This document shows positions 1 to 11,482 of a DNA stretch of 64,000 nt, piece after piece (positions within the stretch are counted from its first letter, which is position 1; every line of letters starts with the position of its first letter). Source of the stretch: Bifidobacterium vespertilionis (GTDB lineage: Bacteria > Actinomycetota > Actinomycetes > Actinomycetales > Bifidobacteriaceae); assembly GCF_008698145.1 (NCBI RefSeq), contig NZ_RZNZ01000009.1:62001-126000 (forward strand), in the 5' to 3' direction. The notes under the pieces were generated by a model. The model was not told the DNA's origin, ran no database searches, and saw nothing but the letters and a program-made list of their open reading frames with translations. Position numbers and translations under genes: made by a program.

Positions 1-1
1 G

Positions 2-1705
2 ACCGTGCCCATGCCCGCTTCCGCCCCCGCCGCCGATCCGTGGGATCTGGACGCCGGCGGTACACAGGCCATGGATCCGTCCGCTTCCGCCGACGGCCCG
101 ACGGGGGAAACGGATGGAACATCTTTCGTCTCCGGGGAGGATGGCGAAGTCCCCTCCGCCGCCCCCGTCGCGGATCCGGCCGTCTACACCCTGCCGGACC
201 TCAACATGCTCGTCAAGGGCCAGCCGCATCAGGCGCGCACCCCGGCCAACGACCATGTGATCGCCGCCCTGACCAACACCTTCCAGCAGTTCTCCGTGGA
301 CGCGAAGGTGGTCGGCTTCCTGCGCGGTCCCTCGGTCACCCAGTACGAGGTGGAGCTCGGCCCCGGCGTCAAGGTGGAGAAGGTCACCAATCTGCAGAAG
401 AACATCGCCTACGCGGTGGCCAGCTCCGACGTGCGCATCCTTTCGCCCATCCCCGGCAAGTCCGCCATCGGCATCGAGATCCCGAACGTGGACCGCGAGA
501 TCGTGCATCTGGGCGACGTGCTGCGCAGCGACAAGGCCATGAACGATCCGAACCCCATGCTCACCGGCGTGGGCAAGGACGTCGAGGGCAAGTTCGTGAC
601 GGCCGATCTGACCAAGATGCCCCACCTGCTGGTCGCCGGCGCCACCGGCTCCGGAAAGTCCAGCTTCATCAACTCCATGCTCACCTCGATCATCATGCGC
701 GCCACGCCCGATCAGGTGCGGCTGATCATGGTGGACCCCAAGCGCGTCGAGCTGTCCGCGTACGCCGGCATCCCGCATCTGCTCACGCCCATCATCACCG
801 ATCCCAAGAAGGCCGCGCAGGCCCTGGAGTGGGTGGTCAAGGAGATGGACGCGCGCTACTCCGACCTGGAGTTCTTCGGGTTCCGCCACGTCAAGGACTT
901 CAACGAGGCCGTGCGCGCCGGCAAGGTCCACGCCCCCGCCGGATCGAACCGCAAGGTGGCCCCCTACCCGTACATCCTCGTGGTCGTGGACGAGATGGCC
1001 GACCTCATGATGGTGGCCAAGAACGACGTGGAAAGCTCCATCCAGCGCATCACGCAGCTCGCGCGAGCCGCGGGCGTGCATCTGGTGCTCGCCACGCAGC
1101 GACCGTCAGTGGATGTGGTCACCGGCCTGATCAAGGCCAACATCCCGTCCCGTCTGGCCTTCGCCACATCCTCGGCCACCGACTCCCGGGTCATTCTGGA
1201 CACCGTGGGCGCCGAGACGCTGATCGGTCAGGGCGACGCGCTGTTCCTGCCCATGGGCGAGGCCAAGCCCATGCGCGTGCAGGGCTCGTGGGTGTCCGAA
1301 TCGGAGATCCGCAAGGCCGTGGAGTTCGTGCGCACCCAGCGCAAGCCACACTACCGCGAGGACATCGAGGAGATGGCCAAGGAGGCGGAGAAGTCGGCGC
1401 TGGAACCGGACGAGGAGATCGGTGACGACATGGAGCTGCTGCTGCAGGCCGCCGAACTGGTGGTCACCTCCCAGTTCGGATCCACGTCCATGCTGCAACG
1501 CAAGCTGCGCGTGGGCTTCGCCAAGGCCGGACGCCTGATGGATCTGCTGGAATCGCGCGGCGTGGTGGGGCCGTCCGAGGGTTCCAAGGCGCGCGAGGTG
1601 CTGGTGCAGCCGCAGGATCTGCCCGCCGTGCTCGCCTTCATCCGCGGCGAGACGAGTTCGCTGGACGCGGCCTCCGCCTCCGGGGATGGCGCCGACGGCG
1701 AGTGA
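2..1705 (+). CDS. ftsK: DNA translocase FtsK/SpoIIIE, 3' part (5' end outside window)
   Basis: This is the motor half of an FtsK/SpoIIIE translocase, which pumps chromosomal DNA through the division septum toward the dif region. The reading frame is open to the left edge, so the N-terminal membrane domain and part of the linker are missing. Visible parts are an acidic Ala/Pro-rich linker, the alpha-beta motor with Walker [10 protein letters not shown], the family motif [10 protein letters not shown], the Walker B-type segment [10 protein letters not shown] and the block [12 protein letters not shown]. The last ~65 residues are the gamma winged-helix domain ([20 protein letters not shown]), which in the family reads KOPS/SRS orientation motifs. 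It lies 88 bases upstream of pgsA on the same strand, the usual actinobacterial order. Assignment is secure; only the true start is unknown. Confidence 0.96.
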   Translation, partial: TVPMPASAPAADPWDLDAGGTQAMDPSASADGPTGETDGTSFVSGEDGEVPSAAPVADPAVYTLPDLNMLVKGQPHQARTPANDHVIAALTNTFQQFSVDAKVVGFLRGPSVTQYEVELGPGVKVEKVTNLQKNIAYAVASSDVRILSPIPGKSAIGIEIPNVDREIVHLGDVLRSDKAMNDPNPMLTGVGKDVEGKFVTADLTKMPHLLVAGATGSGKSSFINSMLTSIIMRATPDQVRLIMVDPKRVELSAYAGIPHLLTPIITDPKKAAQALEWVVKEMDARYSDLEFFGFRHVKDFNEAVRAGKVHAPAGSNRKVAPYPYILVVVDEMADLMMVAKNDVESSIQRITQLARAAGVHLVLATQRPSVDVVTGLIKANIPSRLAFATSSATDSRVILDTVGAETLIGQGDALFLPMGEAKPMRVQGSWVSESEIRKAVEFVRTQRKPHYREDIEEMAKEAEKSALEPDEEIGDDMELLLQAAELVVTSQFGSTSMLQRKLRVGFAKAGRLMDLLESRGVVGPSEGSKAREVLVQPQDLPAVLAFIRGETSSLDAASASGDGADGE

Positions 1706-1793
1706 CGTAGTGCCCACGCGGTAGGTTGGGGACGGAATTGAGGGGTGCGGCGGCCTGGGTCGTCTGCACCCGTGGCATGAAGGCGAAGGAGAC

Positions 1794-2528
1794 GTGGTGA
1801 GCGAACGCGAGACGAAGAAGTCGTTGCTCGATGGATGGAACAGCGCGCCCAATCTGGTGACGTACGCGCGCATCCTGCTGGTCGTGGTGTTCATCGTGCT
1901 GCTGCTCATGGCGGGCGATCATCCCACGGCGAGCATGGTGAGCTTCGACGGCGCCGCGCGCATCCCCGCGCCCACGCCGGACGACCATGTGGCCCTCAGG
2001 TGGGCGTCGTGCGTCGTCTTTCTGGTGGCCGCGTCCACGGACAAGCTCGACGGATGGCTCGCCCGACGCACCAACGCGGTCACCGAGCTGGGCAAGCTCA
2101 TGGATCCGATCGCGGACAAGCTGCTCGTGCTGGTGGCGCTGATCACCCTGTCGGCGTTCGGCGAGGTGGCTTGGTGGATCACGATCCTGTTCCTGGTGCG
2201 CGAGATCGGCATCACCGCCATGCGGTTCATGGTCATCGACACGGGCGGCAAGGTGATCGCCGCCGCGTGGCCGGGCAAGCTCAAGACGCTGTTCCAGTCG
2301 ATCGCGCTGACCATGCTGCTCGCCCCCGTCTGGGCGCTCGGCGTGTCCGACGCCAACCCGGAGGGCCTGCCGGTCACGCTGGTGCACGGCTACTACGTGC
2401 TGGCCATGGCGTTCCTGCTGGTCGCGCTGGTGCTGTGCTGGTACTCCGGTGTGGAGTACGTGGCCAAGACCGTGAAGGCCGTCCGTTCGGCGTCCGCATC
2501 CCCGTCCGATGCGCCGAAGGAGGTCTGA
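1794..2528 (+). CDS. pgsA: CDP-diacylglycerol-glycerol-3-phosphate 3-phosphatidyltransferase
   Basis: The 244-residue integral membrane enzyme makes phosphatidylglycerol phosphate from CDP-diacylglycerol and glycerol-3-phosphate, the committed step to phosphatidylglycerol and cardiolipin. The CDP-alcohol phosphotransferase signature is complete: DKLDGWLARR, then G, then LMDPIADK, giving the D-x2-D-G-x2-A-R-x8-G-x3-D-x3-D pattern. Several hydrophobic helices surround it. Two tandem GTG codons (1794 and 1797) follow GAAGGAGA; either can start. An insert between the first two helices (around residues 44-64) is polar and is a minor oddity. The stop codon precedes the cinA start by one base, so the two genes are cotranscribed, as in most actinobacteria. 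Confidence 0.94.
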   Translation: MVSERETKKSLLDGWNSAPNLVTYARILLVVVFIVLLLMAGDHPTASMVSFDGAARIPAPTPDDHVALRWASCVVFLVAASTDKLDGWLARRTNAVTELGKLMDPIADKLLVLVALITLSAFGEVAWWITILFLVREIGITAMRFMVIDTGGKVIAAAWPGKLKTLFQSIALTMLLAPVWALGVSDANPEGLPVTLVHGYYVLAMAFLLVALVLCWYSGVEYVAKTVKAVRSASASPSDAPKEV

Positions 2529-2529
2529 C

Positions 2530-3057
2530 ATGGCGGAGGACAGCGCGCAGTCCCGCCGCGACGAGCTCGCGACGATGATCCTCAACATGTGCGAGCGCCG
2601 CGGATACTACATCGCCGCCGCCGAATCGCTCACCGGCGGTCTGCTGGCCGACGCCTTCGTGCGCATTCCCGGCGCCTCCAAGGTGTTTCTGGGCTCGGCG
2701 GTCACCTACGACATCGCCGCCAAGGCCTCGATACTGGGCGTGGATGCGCAGCTGCTGGCCAATGGCGGCGCCGTGCAGGCCGAAGTGGCCGCGCAGATGG
2801 CCGTGGGCACCGCCGGCATCTACACGCGCCCCAGCAAGGCCGGCCATGTGATCGGCCTGTCCACCACGGGCGTGGCGGGACCTGGTCCGGATGGTGACAA
2901 GCCCGCCGGATTGGTGTATGTGGGCATCGCGATCCCCGACGGAACCGGTGCGTTCGGCGTGGAGACCTACGAACTGCACCTGAGCGGATCGCGCGAGGCG
3001 ATCCGCCTGAGCACCGTTCTGAACGTGCTGCGGCACCTGTCCACGCTTGTCCCGTGA
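2530..3057 (+). CDS. cinA: CinA C-terminal domain protein (nicotinamide-nucleotide amidase PncC type)
   Basis: This 175-residue protein consists only of the CinA C-terminal domain. The family deamidates nicotinamide mononucleotide to nicotinate mononucleotide in pyridine-nucleotide salvage, and in several Gram-positives the gene travels with recA as a competence/damage-inducible partner. Family motifs are AAESLTGGLLADAFVRIPGAS near the N-terminus (in two blocks), the tract VTYDIAAKASILGV, and GLSTTGVAGPGPDGDKPAGL. The start was set at ATG 2530 because it follows AAGGAGG directly and comes one base after the pgsA stop; an in-frame start at 2509 would overlap pgsA. There is no N-terminal molybdopterin-binding-like half. 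Placement upstream of clgR and recA is the standard actinobacterial layout. Confidence 0.92.
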   Translation: MAEDSAQSRRDELATMILNMCERRGYYIAAAESLTGGLLADAFVRIPGASKVFLGSAVTYDIAAKASILGVDAQLLANGGAVQAEVAAQMAVGTAGIYTRPSKAGHVIGLSTTGVAGPGPDGDKPAGLVYVGIAIPDGTGAFGVETYELHLSGSREAIRLSTVLNVLRHLSTLVP

Positions 3058-3159
3058 CGATGCCGTTATGTGACTTGCGTCACGCTTCGTTCTCCTGTGG
3101 AATAATCCCGTCCCCTGCGCGGTTGAACCGTTTAGTGAAACCGATGAAAGGGGTATGCG

Positions 3160-3684
3160 ATGACAGCAACCGAGACGATCGTGCGCAACGACGAGACCGT
3201 GAAGCTTCCGGCGTGCTGCACGCCCGTGACGCGCGAGACGGGTACGCGCATGCGTGACCTGACGCCGGCCCAGCAGCGCGCGGTGATGTATGCGCAGCAG
3301 CAGATCCTGCGCGCCCGTGCGGCCAAGAAGGCCAAGGATGAGCGGGATGCGGCCAAGAACCGCATGTGGGGCCTTGAGGAGAGCGGCGATTCCACCGTTT
3401 CGAAGGGTGCCGCGACGGCCGCCAAGGAGCGCCGCGGGGATCGTTCCGTGTCCCTGCGCGAGGCGATCGGCCATGTGCTGCGCGATCTGCGCACCAAGGA
3501 TCGCAAGACCCTGCGCGAGGTGTCGGCCAAGGCCGGCGTGTCTTTGGGCTATCTTTCCGAGGTGGAGCGCGGCCAGAAGGAGGCCAGCTCCGAGCTGCTG
3601 AGCTCCATCGCCGAATCGCTCGGCGTGAGCGTGTCGCAGATGCTGCGCATGGTGGCGGACTATCTGGAGTCCTCGGAGGACTAG
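3160..3684 (+). CDS. clgR: XRE-family transcriptional activator ClgR
   Basis: The 174-residue regulator has a helix-turn-helix near its C-terminus: SLREAIGHVLRDLR, TLREVSAKAGVSLGYLSEVE and RGQKEASSELLSSIAESLGV. In actinobacteria ClgR activates clp protease and other proteostasis genes and is itself degraded by Clp. The first ~85 residues form an extra charged region with a Q/A/R-rich helix, longer than in Streptomyces or Corynebacterium ClgR, and are not recognisable as a separate domain. The start ATG 3160 follows GAAAGGGG. It is separated from cinA by about 100 bases and followed by a terminator, so it is probably a single-gene unit. The name rests on the HTH sequence and on its position between cinA and recA. 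Confidence 0.9.
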   Translation: MTATETIVRNDETVKLPACCTPVTRETGTRMRDLTPAQQRAVMYAQQQILRARAAKKAKDERDAAKNRMWGLEESGDSTVSKGAATAAKERRGDRSVSLREAIGHVLRDLRTKDRKTLREVSAKAGVSLGYLSEVERGQKEASSELLSSIAESLGVSVSQMLRMVADYLESSED

Positions 3685-3703
3685 TCGCAGGTGTTGCGGG
3701 CAG

Positions 3704-3735
3704 GCGGGCTTCCTCGCGCGAGGGGCCCGCTTTTT
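3704..3735 (+). terminator. Rho-independent terminator after clgR
   Basis: GCGGGC at 3704-3709 pairs with GCCCGC at 3725-3730, with further pairing of CCTCG and CGAGG inside the loop, followed by five T residues. It lies 20 bases after the clgR stop and separates it from the next gene. Confidence 0.85.
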
Positions 3736-3751
3736 GCGTCTGCGGGCCGGT

Positions 3752-3765
3752 TACACTGGCATGCG
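3752..3765 (+). promoter_or_regulatory. Promoter -10 box of a probable leaderless transcript (DUF3046 gene)
   Basis: TACACT at 3752-3757 ends seven bases before the GTG start at 3765. No Shine-Dalgarno sequence is visible. The expected transcription start therefore falls at or next to the start codon. The -35 region is poor. Confidence 0.45.
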
Positions 3766-4007
3766 TGCATGAACGTGAATTCTGGGAACTGCTCGAAGAG
3801 GTGTTCGGCCGGTCGTACGGCCGCTCGCTCGCCCATGACCAGCGCCTGACCGCATTGGGATCGATGACCGTGGTCGAGGCGCTCCAGGCCGGCGAGGAGC
3901 CGCGCACGGTGTGGAATGTGCTGTGCGATCAGATGGATGTCCCCGATTCCAAGCGCTGGGGGAAGGATCACGTGGCCCCGCCCAAGCCTCATGGATTCGG
4001 GGAGTGA
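3765..4007 (+). CDS. DUF3046 family protein
   Basis: This 80-residue soluble protein of unknown function belongs to a family found next to recA in actinobacteria. It opens with HEREFWELLEEVFGRSYGRSLAHDQ and contains the conserved TVVEALQAGEEPRTVWNVLC block. It has no signal peptide or membrane segment. The GTG start at 3765 has no ribosome-binding site but sits seven bases after a TACACT box, so it is probably translated from a leaderless mRNA. Its stop is 80 bases before the LexA box of recA, so recA has its own promoter. The family call is confident; no biochemical role is known to me. Confidence 0.85.
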   Translation: MHEREFWELLEEVFGRSYGRSLAHDQRLTALGSMTVVEALQAGEEPRTVWNVLCDQMDVPDSKRWGKDHVAPPKPHGFGE

Positions 4008-4087
4008 TGCGCATTCGGGGCGGTGGCGGAGGCCGCCGGCGGGACGATGAAGGGGCGTACCGCGTGCTGTGTCCCCGGCGTGTCTAT

Positions 4088-4103
4088 TCGAACAAATGTT
4101 CGC
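4088..4103 (+). promoter_or_regulatory. LexA (SOS) box upstream of recA
   Basis: TCGAACAAATGTTCGC contains the perfect dyad CGAAC-N4-GTTCG, the Gram-positive/actinobacterial SOS box. A -10 candidate TATAGT lies at 4113-4118, so the box covers the position expected for the -35 element. This predicts LexA repression of recA, and of recX if it is cotranscribed. Confidence 0.9.
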
Positions 4104-4130
4104 ACCTTGGGGTATAGTCGCTTTCAGTCG

Positions 4131-4197
4131 TCCACATGTGGATAAGTCGCTGCGCGACACGCCCGGAACCGGAGTAAGTGGGGGTCATTCGACCACA
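4131..4197 (+). repeat. Intergenic element copy A: DnaA box plus AGTAAGTGGGG core, in the recA leader
   Basis: This is the first of three related sequences in the window. It contains TCCACATGTGGATAA (perfect DnaA box TGTGGATAA at 4137-4145), then GCGACACGCCCGGAACC, GAGTAAGTGGGGG and TTCGACCACA. It lies after the -10 box of recA and about 80 bases before its start codon, so it should be transcribed as part of the recA 5' leader. The other copies are at 22338-22430 and 47500-47566. Confidence 0.75.
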
Positions 4198-4277
4198 CCG
4201 CCCGTTTCGGCTTGATGTTGCGCGGCCGGCGAACATACCGTGAAACGGACGTTTGCCGGAACAACGAAGGAGGCCGA

Positions 4278-5465
<1,188 letters not shown>

Positions 5466-5476
5466 GGCATGGGCGC

Positions 5477-6280
5477 ATGATCAGCGTCGAGCGTTTTCTG
5501 GCGGAGCATCCGGTTCGATTGGGGCAGGACGACCCGTCCGAGTCCCGGTCCGGAGGCTCCGCCGCGCCCGCTGTGCGTCGCCAGCAGGAGATGGGCATCG
5601 CCGGCGGAAGCATTGATGGCGGAAGCATCGATTGCGGACTTGCCGACGGTGGTTTCGGGCAAAGGAAGGAACGATCCGAGTCGGATTGCGGCTCTGGGCC
5701 GCGGCGTGATGCACAGGGTTCCGGAACAAAACGGCGGGGCATGAAACGCCGGGTCCCGGTGCGCGGCGGATTCGGCGCCCCGCACTCGGGAGTCGCCGTC
5801 GTCCGTGCCGAATTGGAGGATCCGGGGGATGCGGACGCCTGTCGTGAAGCGGCACTGTCCCTGCTGGACGCCGCCCCGCGATCGTCCGGCGCCCTGACGG
5901 ATCGTCTGGTGGAGAAGGGATACGATTCCGCGACCGTCAATCAGGTGATCGTGCGGCTCAAGGAACTGGGTCTGCTGGATGATGACGCCTATGCCCAATT
6001 CGTGATCCGTTCCTGCGCGTCCCGCATGATGGGCGCGCGCGGGGCGGCCCAGGAACTGTCCCGCAAGGGCGTGGATCGTGCACTGGCCGCACGTGTGGTG
6101 GCGGAAGCCAGTGAAGCCGGTGTGTTCGAGGAGTGCGCGTGGGAGCTGGGCCGTCAGGTTGCGCGTAGGACGGAGGGTCTGGATCGCGATGTGCGGTTGA
6201 GGCGATTCTGGTCCGCGGGCGGGCGTAAGGGCCATGCGCCCGATGTGTTGAGCGCCATCGCTCACGAGCTGTTCCAATAG
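5477..6280 (+). CDS. recX: Regulatory protein RecX
   Basis: RecX binds RecA filaments and limits or modulates their activity. The recognisable RecX repeats cover roughly residues 115-267, starting at CREAALSLLDAAPRSSGAL, with LKELGLLDDDAYAQFVIRS and the C-terminal APDVLSAIAHELFQ. The first ~110 residues are an unusual extension rich in Gly, Ser and Arg, with a small internal duplication (GGSIDGGSID) and no recognised fold. The gene starts 11 bases after recA and is expected to be expressed from the same LexA-controlled transcript. The start ATG 5477 has only a weak ribosome-binding site, so a later start is possible, but no clear alternative site was found. Confidence 0.9.
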   Translation: MISVERFLAEHPVRLGQDDPSESRSGGSAAPAVRRQQEMGIAGGSIDGGSIDCGLADGGFGQRKERSESDCGSGPRRDAQGSGTKRRGMKRRVPVRGGFGAPHSGVAVVRAELEDPGDADACREAALSLLDAAPRSSGALTDRLVEKGYDSATVNQVIVRLKELGLLDDDAYAQFVIRSCASRMMGARGAAQELSRKGVDRALAARVVAEASEAGVFEECAWELGRQVARRTEGLDRDVRLRRFWSAGGRKGHAPDVLSAIAHELFQ

Positions 6281-6317
6281 GGAAGCGTTCCAATAGGAAA
6301 AGGATGAGGATGTTGAG

Positions 6318-6690
6318 ATCCCCTATACCCCGGGTTCTGTCGCGCGCGCCGAAGGCGCGCGCGGATGGCCATCCATCTCGACCTGACGTCGCCGCCAGGC
6401 TCTAGCAGCCTACCCGAGGACGCGGGCGAGCAACCCCATAGTCCTCTGCTTGGCCTTGCTCCCGATGAGGCTTGCCATGCGGCCTGCCGTTGCCGGAGGC
6501 CCGGTGGTCTCTTACACCGCCGTTTCACCCTTACCGCCCGGCAAGCCGGACGGCGGTCTGTTCTCTGCTGCGCTATCTCTCAGGTCACCCTGGGCGGACG
6601 TTATCCGCCATCGTGCTCTGCGGAGCCCGGAAGTTCCTCAGCCCATCCATGGGACGGGCCGCGACCATCGGGGGATCTCAACCTGTCCAG
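6318..6690 (-). ncRNA. rnpB: RNase P RNA (M1 RNA), class A
   Basis: Read on the minus strand, this stretch carries the conserved blocks of bacterial RNase P RNA. Near the 5' side is GAGGAACTTCCGGGCTCC. In the middle are GGTAAGGGTGAAACGGCGG, GTAAGAGACCACCGG and GCAAGCCTCATCGGGAGC. At the 3' end is GACAGAACCCGGGGTATAG. It is the catalytic RNA that removes 5' leaders from pre-tRNA. The 3' end lies about 40 bases from the recX stop (convergent), and the 5' end is divergent from hpf. The 5' boundary is approximate. Apparent reading frames inside it are not genes. Confidence 0.93.
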
Positions 6691-6856
6691 TCTATCAAAG
6701 GTTCGGACCAAGTAAAATCACTTCATTTTCCCAGCAAAACCCCGCGAGTTTTCCCGTATGTAACCCGTTATTCGACTACAATGAACAATTACCCGGACGG
6801 CGAGGACGCTGTTCGGCACACATAGCGGGCAACCGCTTGAGCAATAGGAGGTCACC

Positions 6857-7528
6857 ATGGAAATCGTCGTCACCGGCCGTCACACTCAGGTCAAGCAGAG
6901 GTTTCGTGATGTCGTGGAAAGCAAGATGAATCGTGTGACCGCCATCGCCCCGGACGCGCAGCGCGCGCAGATCGTTCTGACCCATGAGGGCAACCCGCGC
7001 CAGGCCGACACCGCCAAGCGCGTCGAGATCACCGTGATCGCGGGTCGTACCGTCGTGCGCGCCGAGGCATCGAGCACGGATGAGTTCAGCGCGCTGGATA
7101 TGGCGCTGGACAAGCTGACCCTGCGCCTGCGCCGCACGCGCGACCGCCGCAAGGATCATCGCCGCGGCTACGCCAACCCGGTTCCGGTGGATCTGGGCGT
7201 CGTCGCCCCGGAGCCCGAGATCGAGGAGGAGGGCGAGGAGGAACCTAACAACAGCCCGGCCGCCGCGGTCGCGTCCGATCTTGGTCCCGGCGAGTCCGTG
7301 GAGGTTCAGGTGGGCGACACCCCCATCGTCATCCGTCGCAAGCTACACATCGCCGAGCCCATGTCCATCGACGAGGCCCTGTACGAGATGGAGCTGATCG
7401 GTCACGATTTCTTCCTGTTCGTGAACAAGGAAACCGGCCGCCCCTCCGTCGTCTACCATCGCCACGGCTGGAGCTACGGCGTGTTCGAGATCGACACCCC
7501 CGAGAACGTCAAGAAGGCCGGGGAGTGA
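6857..7528 (+). CDS. hpf: Ribosome hibernation promoting factor, long form
   Basis: The 223-residue protein dimerises 70S ribosomes into inactive 100S particles during stress or stationary phase. The N-terminal S30AE/YfiA domain (about residues 1-110) begins MEIVVTGRHTQVKQRFRDVV. An acidic linker (EPEIEEEGEEEPNNS) follows, then the C-terminal dimerisation domain (about residues 155-215) with MSIDEALYEMELIGHDFFLF and a VVYHRHGWSYGVFEID segment. The presence of both domains marks the long form typical of Gram-positives. ATG 6857 follows AGGAGG. The gene is divergent from rnpB and ends at a strong terminator before secA. Confidence 0.95.
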   Translation: MEIVVTGRHTQVKQRFRDVVESKMNRVTAIAPDAQRAQIVLTHEGNPRQADTAKRVEITVIAGRTVVRAEASSTDEFSALDMALDKLTLRLRRTRDRRKDHRRGYANPVPVDLGVVAPEPEIEEEGEEEPNNSPAAAVASDLGPGESVEVQVGDTPIVIRRKLHIAEPMSIDEALYEMELIGHDFFLFVNKETGRPSVVYHRHGWSYGVFEIDTPENVKKAGE

Positions 7529-7593
7529 TCGAGCGGATCGATCCATCCCTCCGTGCGCCGCGGTGACGGGCACGGCTGAATGAGAAGAGGAAC

Positions 7594-7638
7594 GGGATCC
7601 CGCGTCCACAGGTTGGGCGCGGGATCCCTGCCGTTTTT
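7594..7638 (+). terminator. Rho-independent terminator after hpf
   Basis: GGGATCCCGCG at 7594-7604 pairs perfectly with CGCGGGATCCC at 7618-7628 (11-bp stem, 13-base loop), and TTTTT follows at 7634-7638. Confidence 0.85.
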
Positions 7639-7649
7639 GGGGGGGGGGG
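7639..7649 (+). repeat. Homopolymeric G tract (11 G) upstream of secA
   Basis: Eleven consecutive G residues directly follow the hpf terminator T-run, about 117 bases upstream of the secA start. Such tracts are prone to slippage and to sequencing error. Confidence 0.8.
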
Positions 7650-7765
7650 CGGACGGGGCGAGGGGGATGCCGGAACCGCCGTTTTGCGGACATTCGGCGA
7701 AAATCCCAACGTTCGCGTAGTATGGTCGGAGTTTGTGCCTGACGGTAAGCAATGAGGAGCATAAC

Positions 7766-10681
<2,916 letters not shown>

Positions 10682-10740
10682 TCGTACCTGCGGTCGCGGT
10701 GCCCTAGCGCCGCTTGATCGCGTATGATCGGCGCATCGCA

Positions 10741-10770
10741 GATAAGGCTCCCCTTCGGGGGAGCCTTATC
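10741..10770 (+). terminator. Rho-independent terminator after secA
   Basis: GATAAGGCTCCCC at 10741-10753 pairs perfectly with its complement at 10758-10770 across a TTCG tetraloop. The T tract is weak, but the 13-bp stem is strong. Confidence 0.8.
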
Positions 10771-10792
10771 GCGTTGTGGAGGCAAAATGAGC

Positions 10793-11380
10793 GAATTCAG
10801 TGTGGTGGAGGGTGAATTGGGGCCGTAGTCCATCAGATTTGCTCATTCTGAGGCGGCAGCGCGGCAGAATGAGCAGATCCATTGCGCTGGAGGCCGTTTG
10901 AGGGTAATAGGCCATCGGATCTGCTCATTCTGCGGTTGTGGCCATGCAGAATGAGCAGATCCGATGGGCGCTCTGGTCCTCGAGGCCTCGGCGCCCCTTC
11001 TCCCATCCTGATCTGCCCGGTTCATGACGCAAACTGGGCAGATCAGGATCTCGTGGCGGCAAACTGGGCGGATCCGGTCATCTGGACGTCGAATTGAGCC
11101 TCCAGATGGACAGGTCTGCCCAGTTTGTGAAATCAGCATTCCGATTTGCCCAGTTTGCATTGCCCAATTCCGATCTGCCCAGTTCACCCAGTTCACGTGA
11201 GTTCCAAATGAGCGTGACGGGAGGGCGAGCCTGGTCTGTTGGCCATCGGATTCGCTCATTATGCGGTTGAGTGGCGGTGGAATGAGCGGATTCATTGCGG
11301 TGGCACCCGAAATTGGCTTGTAGGACAATAGATCTGCTCATTCTGGGGAAATAGTGCGGTGGAATGAGTAAATCCAATGC
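10793..11380. repeat. Repeat array 1: 82-bp dyad repeats of two subfamilies (gene-free region)
   Basis: The 800 bases between secA and the helicase hold no gene but a series of imperfect inverted repeats. Subfamily 1 has arms of the type GGATCTGCTCATTCTG and CAGAATGAGCAGATCC separated by about 14-18 bases. Clean examples have their GCTC core at 10841 and 10923 (82 bases apart) and at 11254 and 11336 (82 apart). Between them, from about 11008 to 11195, lies a second subfamily in which GCTCATTCTG is replaced by GCCCAGTTTG (arms such as GATCTGCCCAGTT and AACTGGGCAGATC). The linkers are GC-rich and poorly conserved. Period 82 is not a multiple of three, so the array is not coding. Confidence 0.85.
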
Positions 11381-11407
11381 GTTCAACCCGCCGACACCCG
11401 CCGACCA

Positions 11408-11436
11408 TTGACTTTGTACCGTGCTCGGGCTAAACT
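11408..11436 (+). promoter_or_regulatory. Sigma-70-type promoter of the DEAD-box helicase
   Basis: TTGACT at 11408-11413 and TAAACT at 11431-11436 are separated by exactly 17 bases, about 50 bases before the gene. An inverted repeat TTGCGC-N5-GCGCAA at 11445-11461 lies at the predicted 5' end of the transcript and may be an operator or leader hairpin. Confidence 0.7.
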
Positions 11437-11482
11437 TCGAGAGTTTGCGCATCTTGCGCAACCTTTGACATGAAAGACCAAT

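Noticed and set aside
6365..6929. Plus-strand open frames between recX and hpf
   Set aside because: They overlap RNase P RNA on the minus strand, whose conserved blocks explain the sequence.
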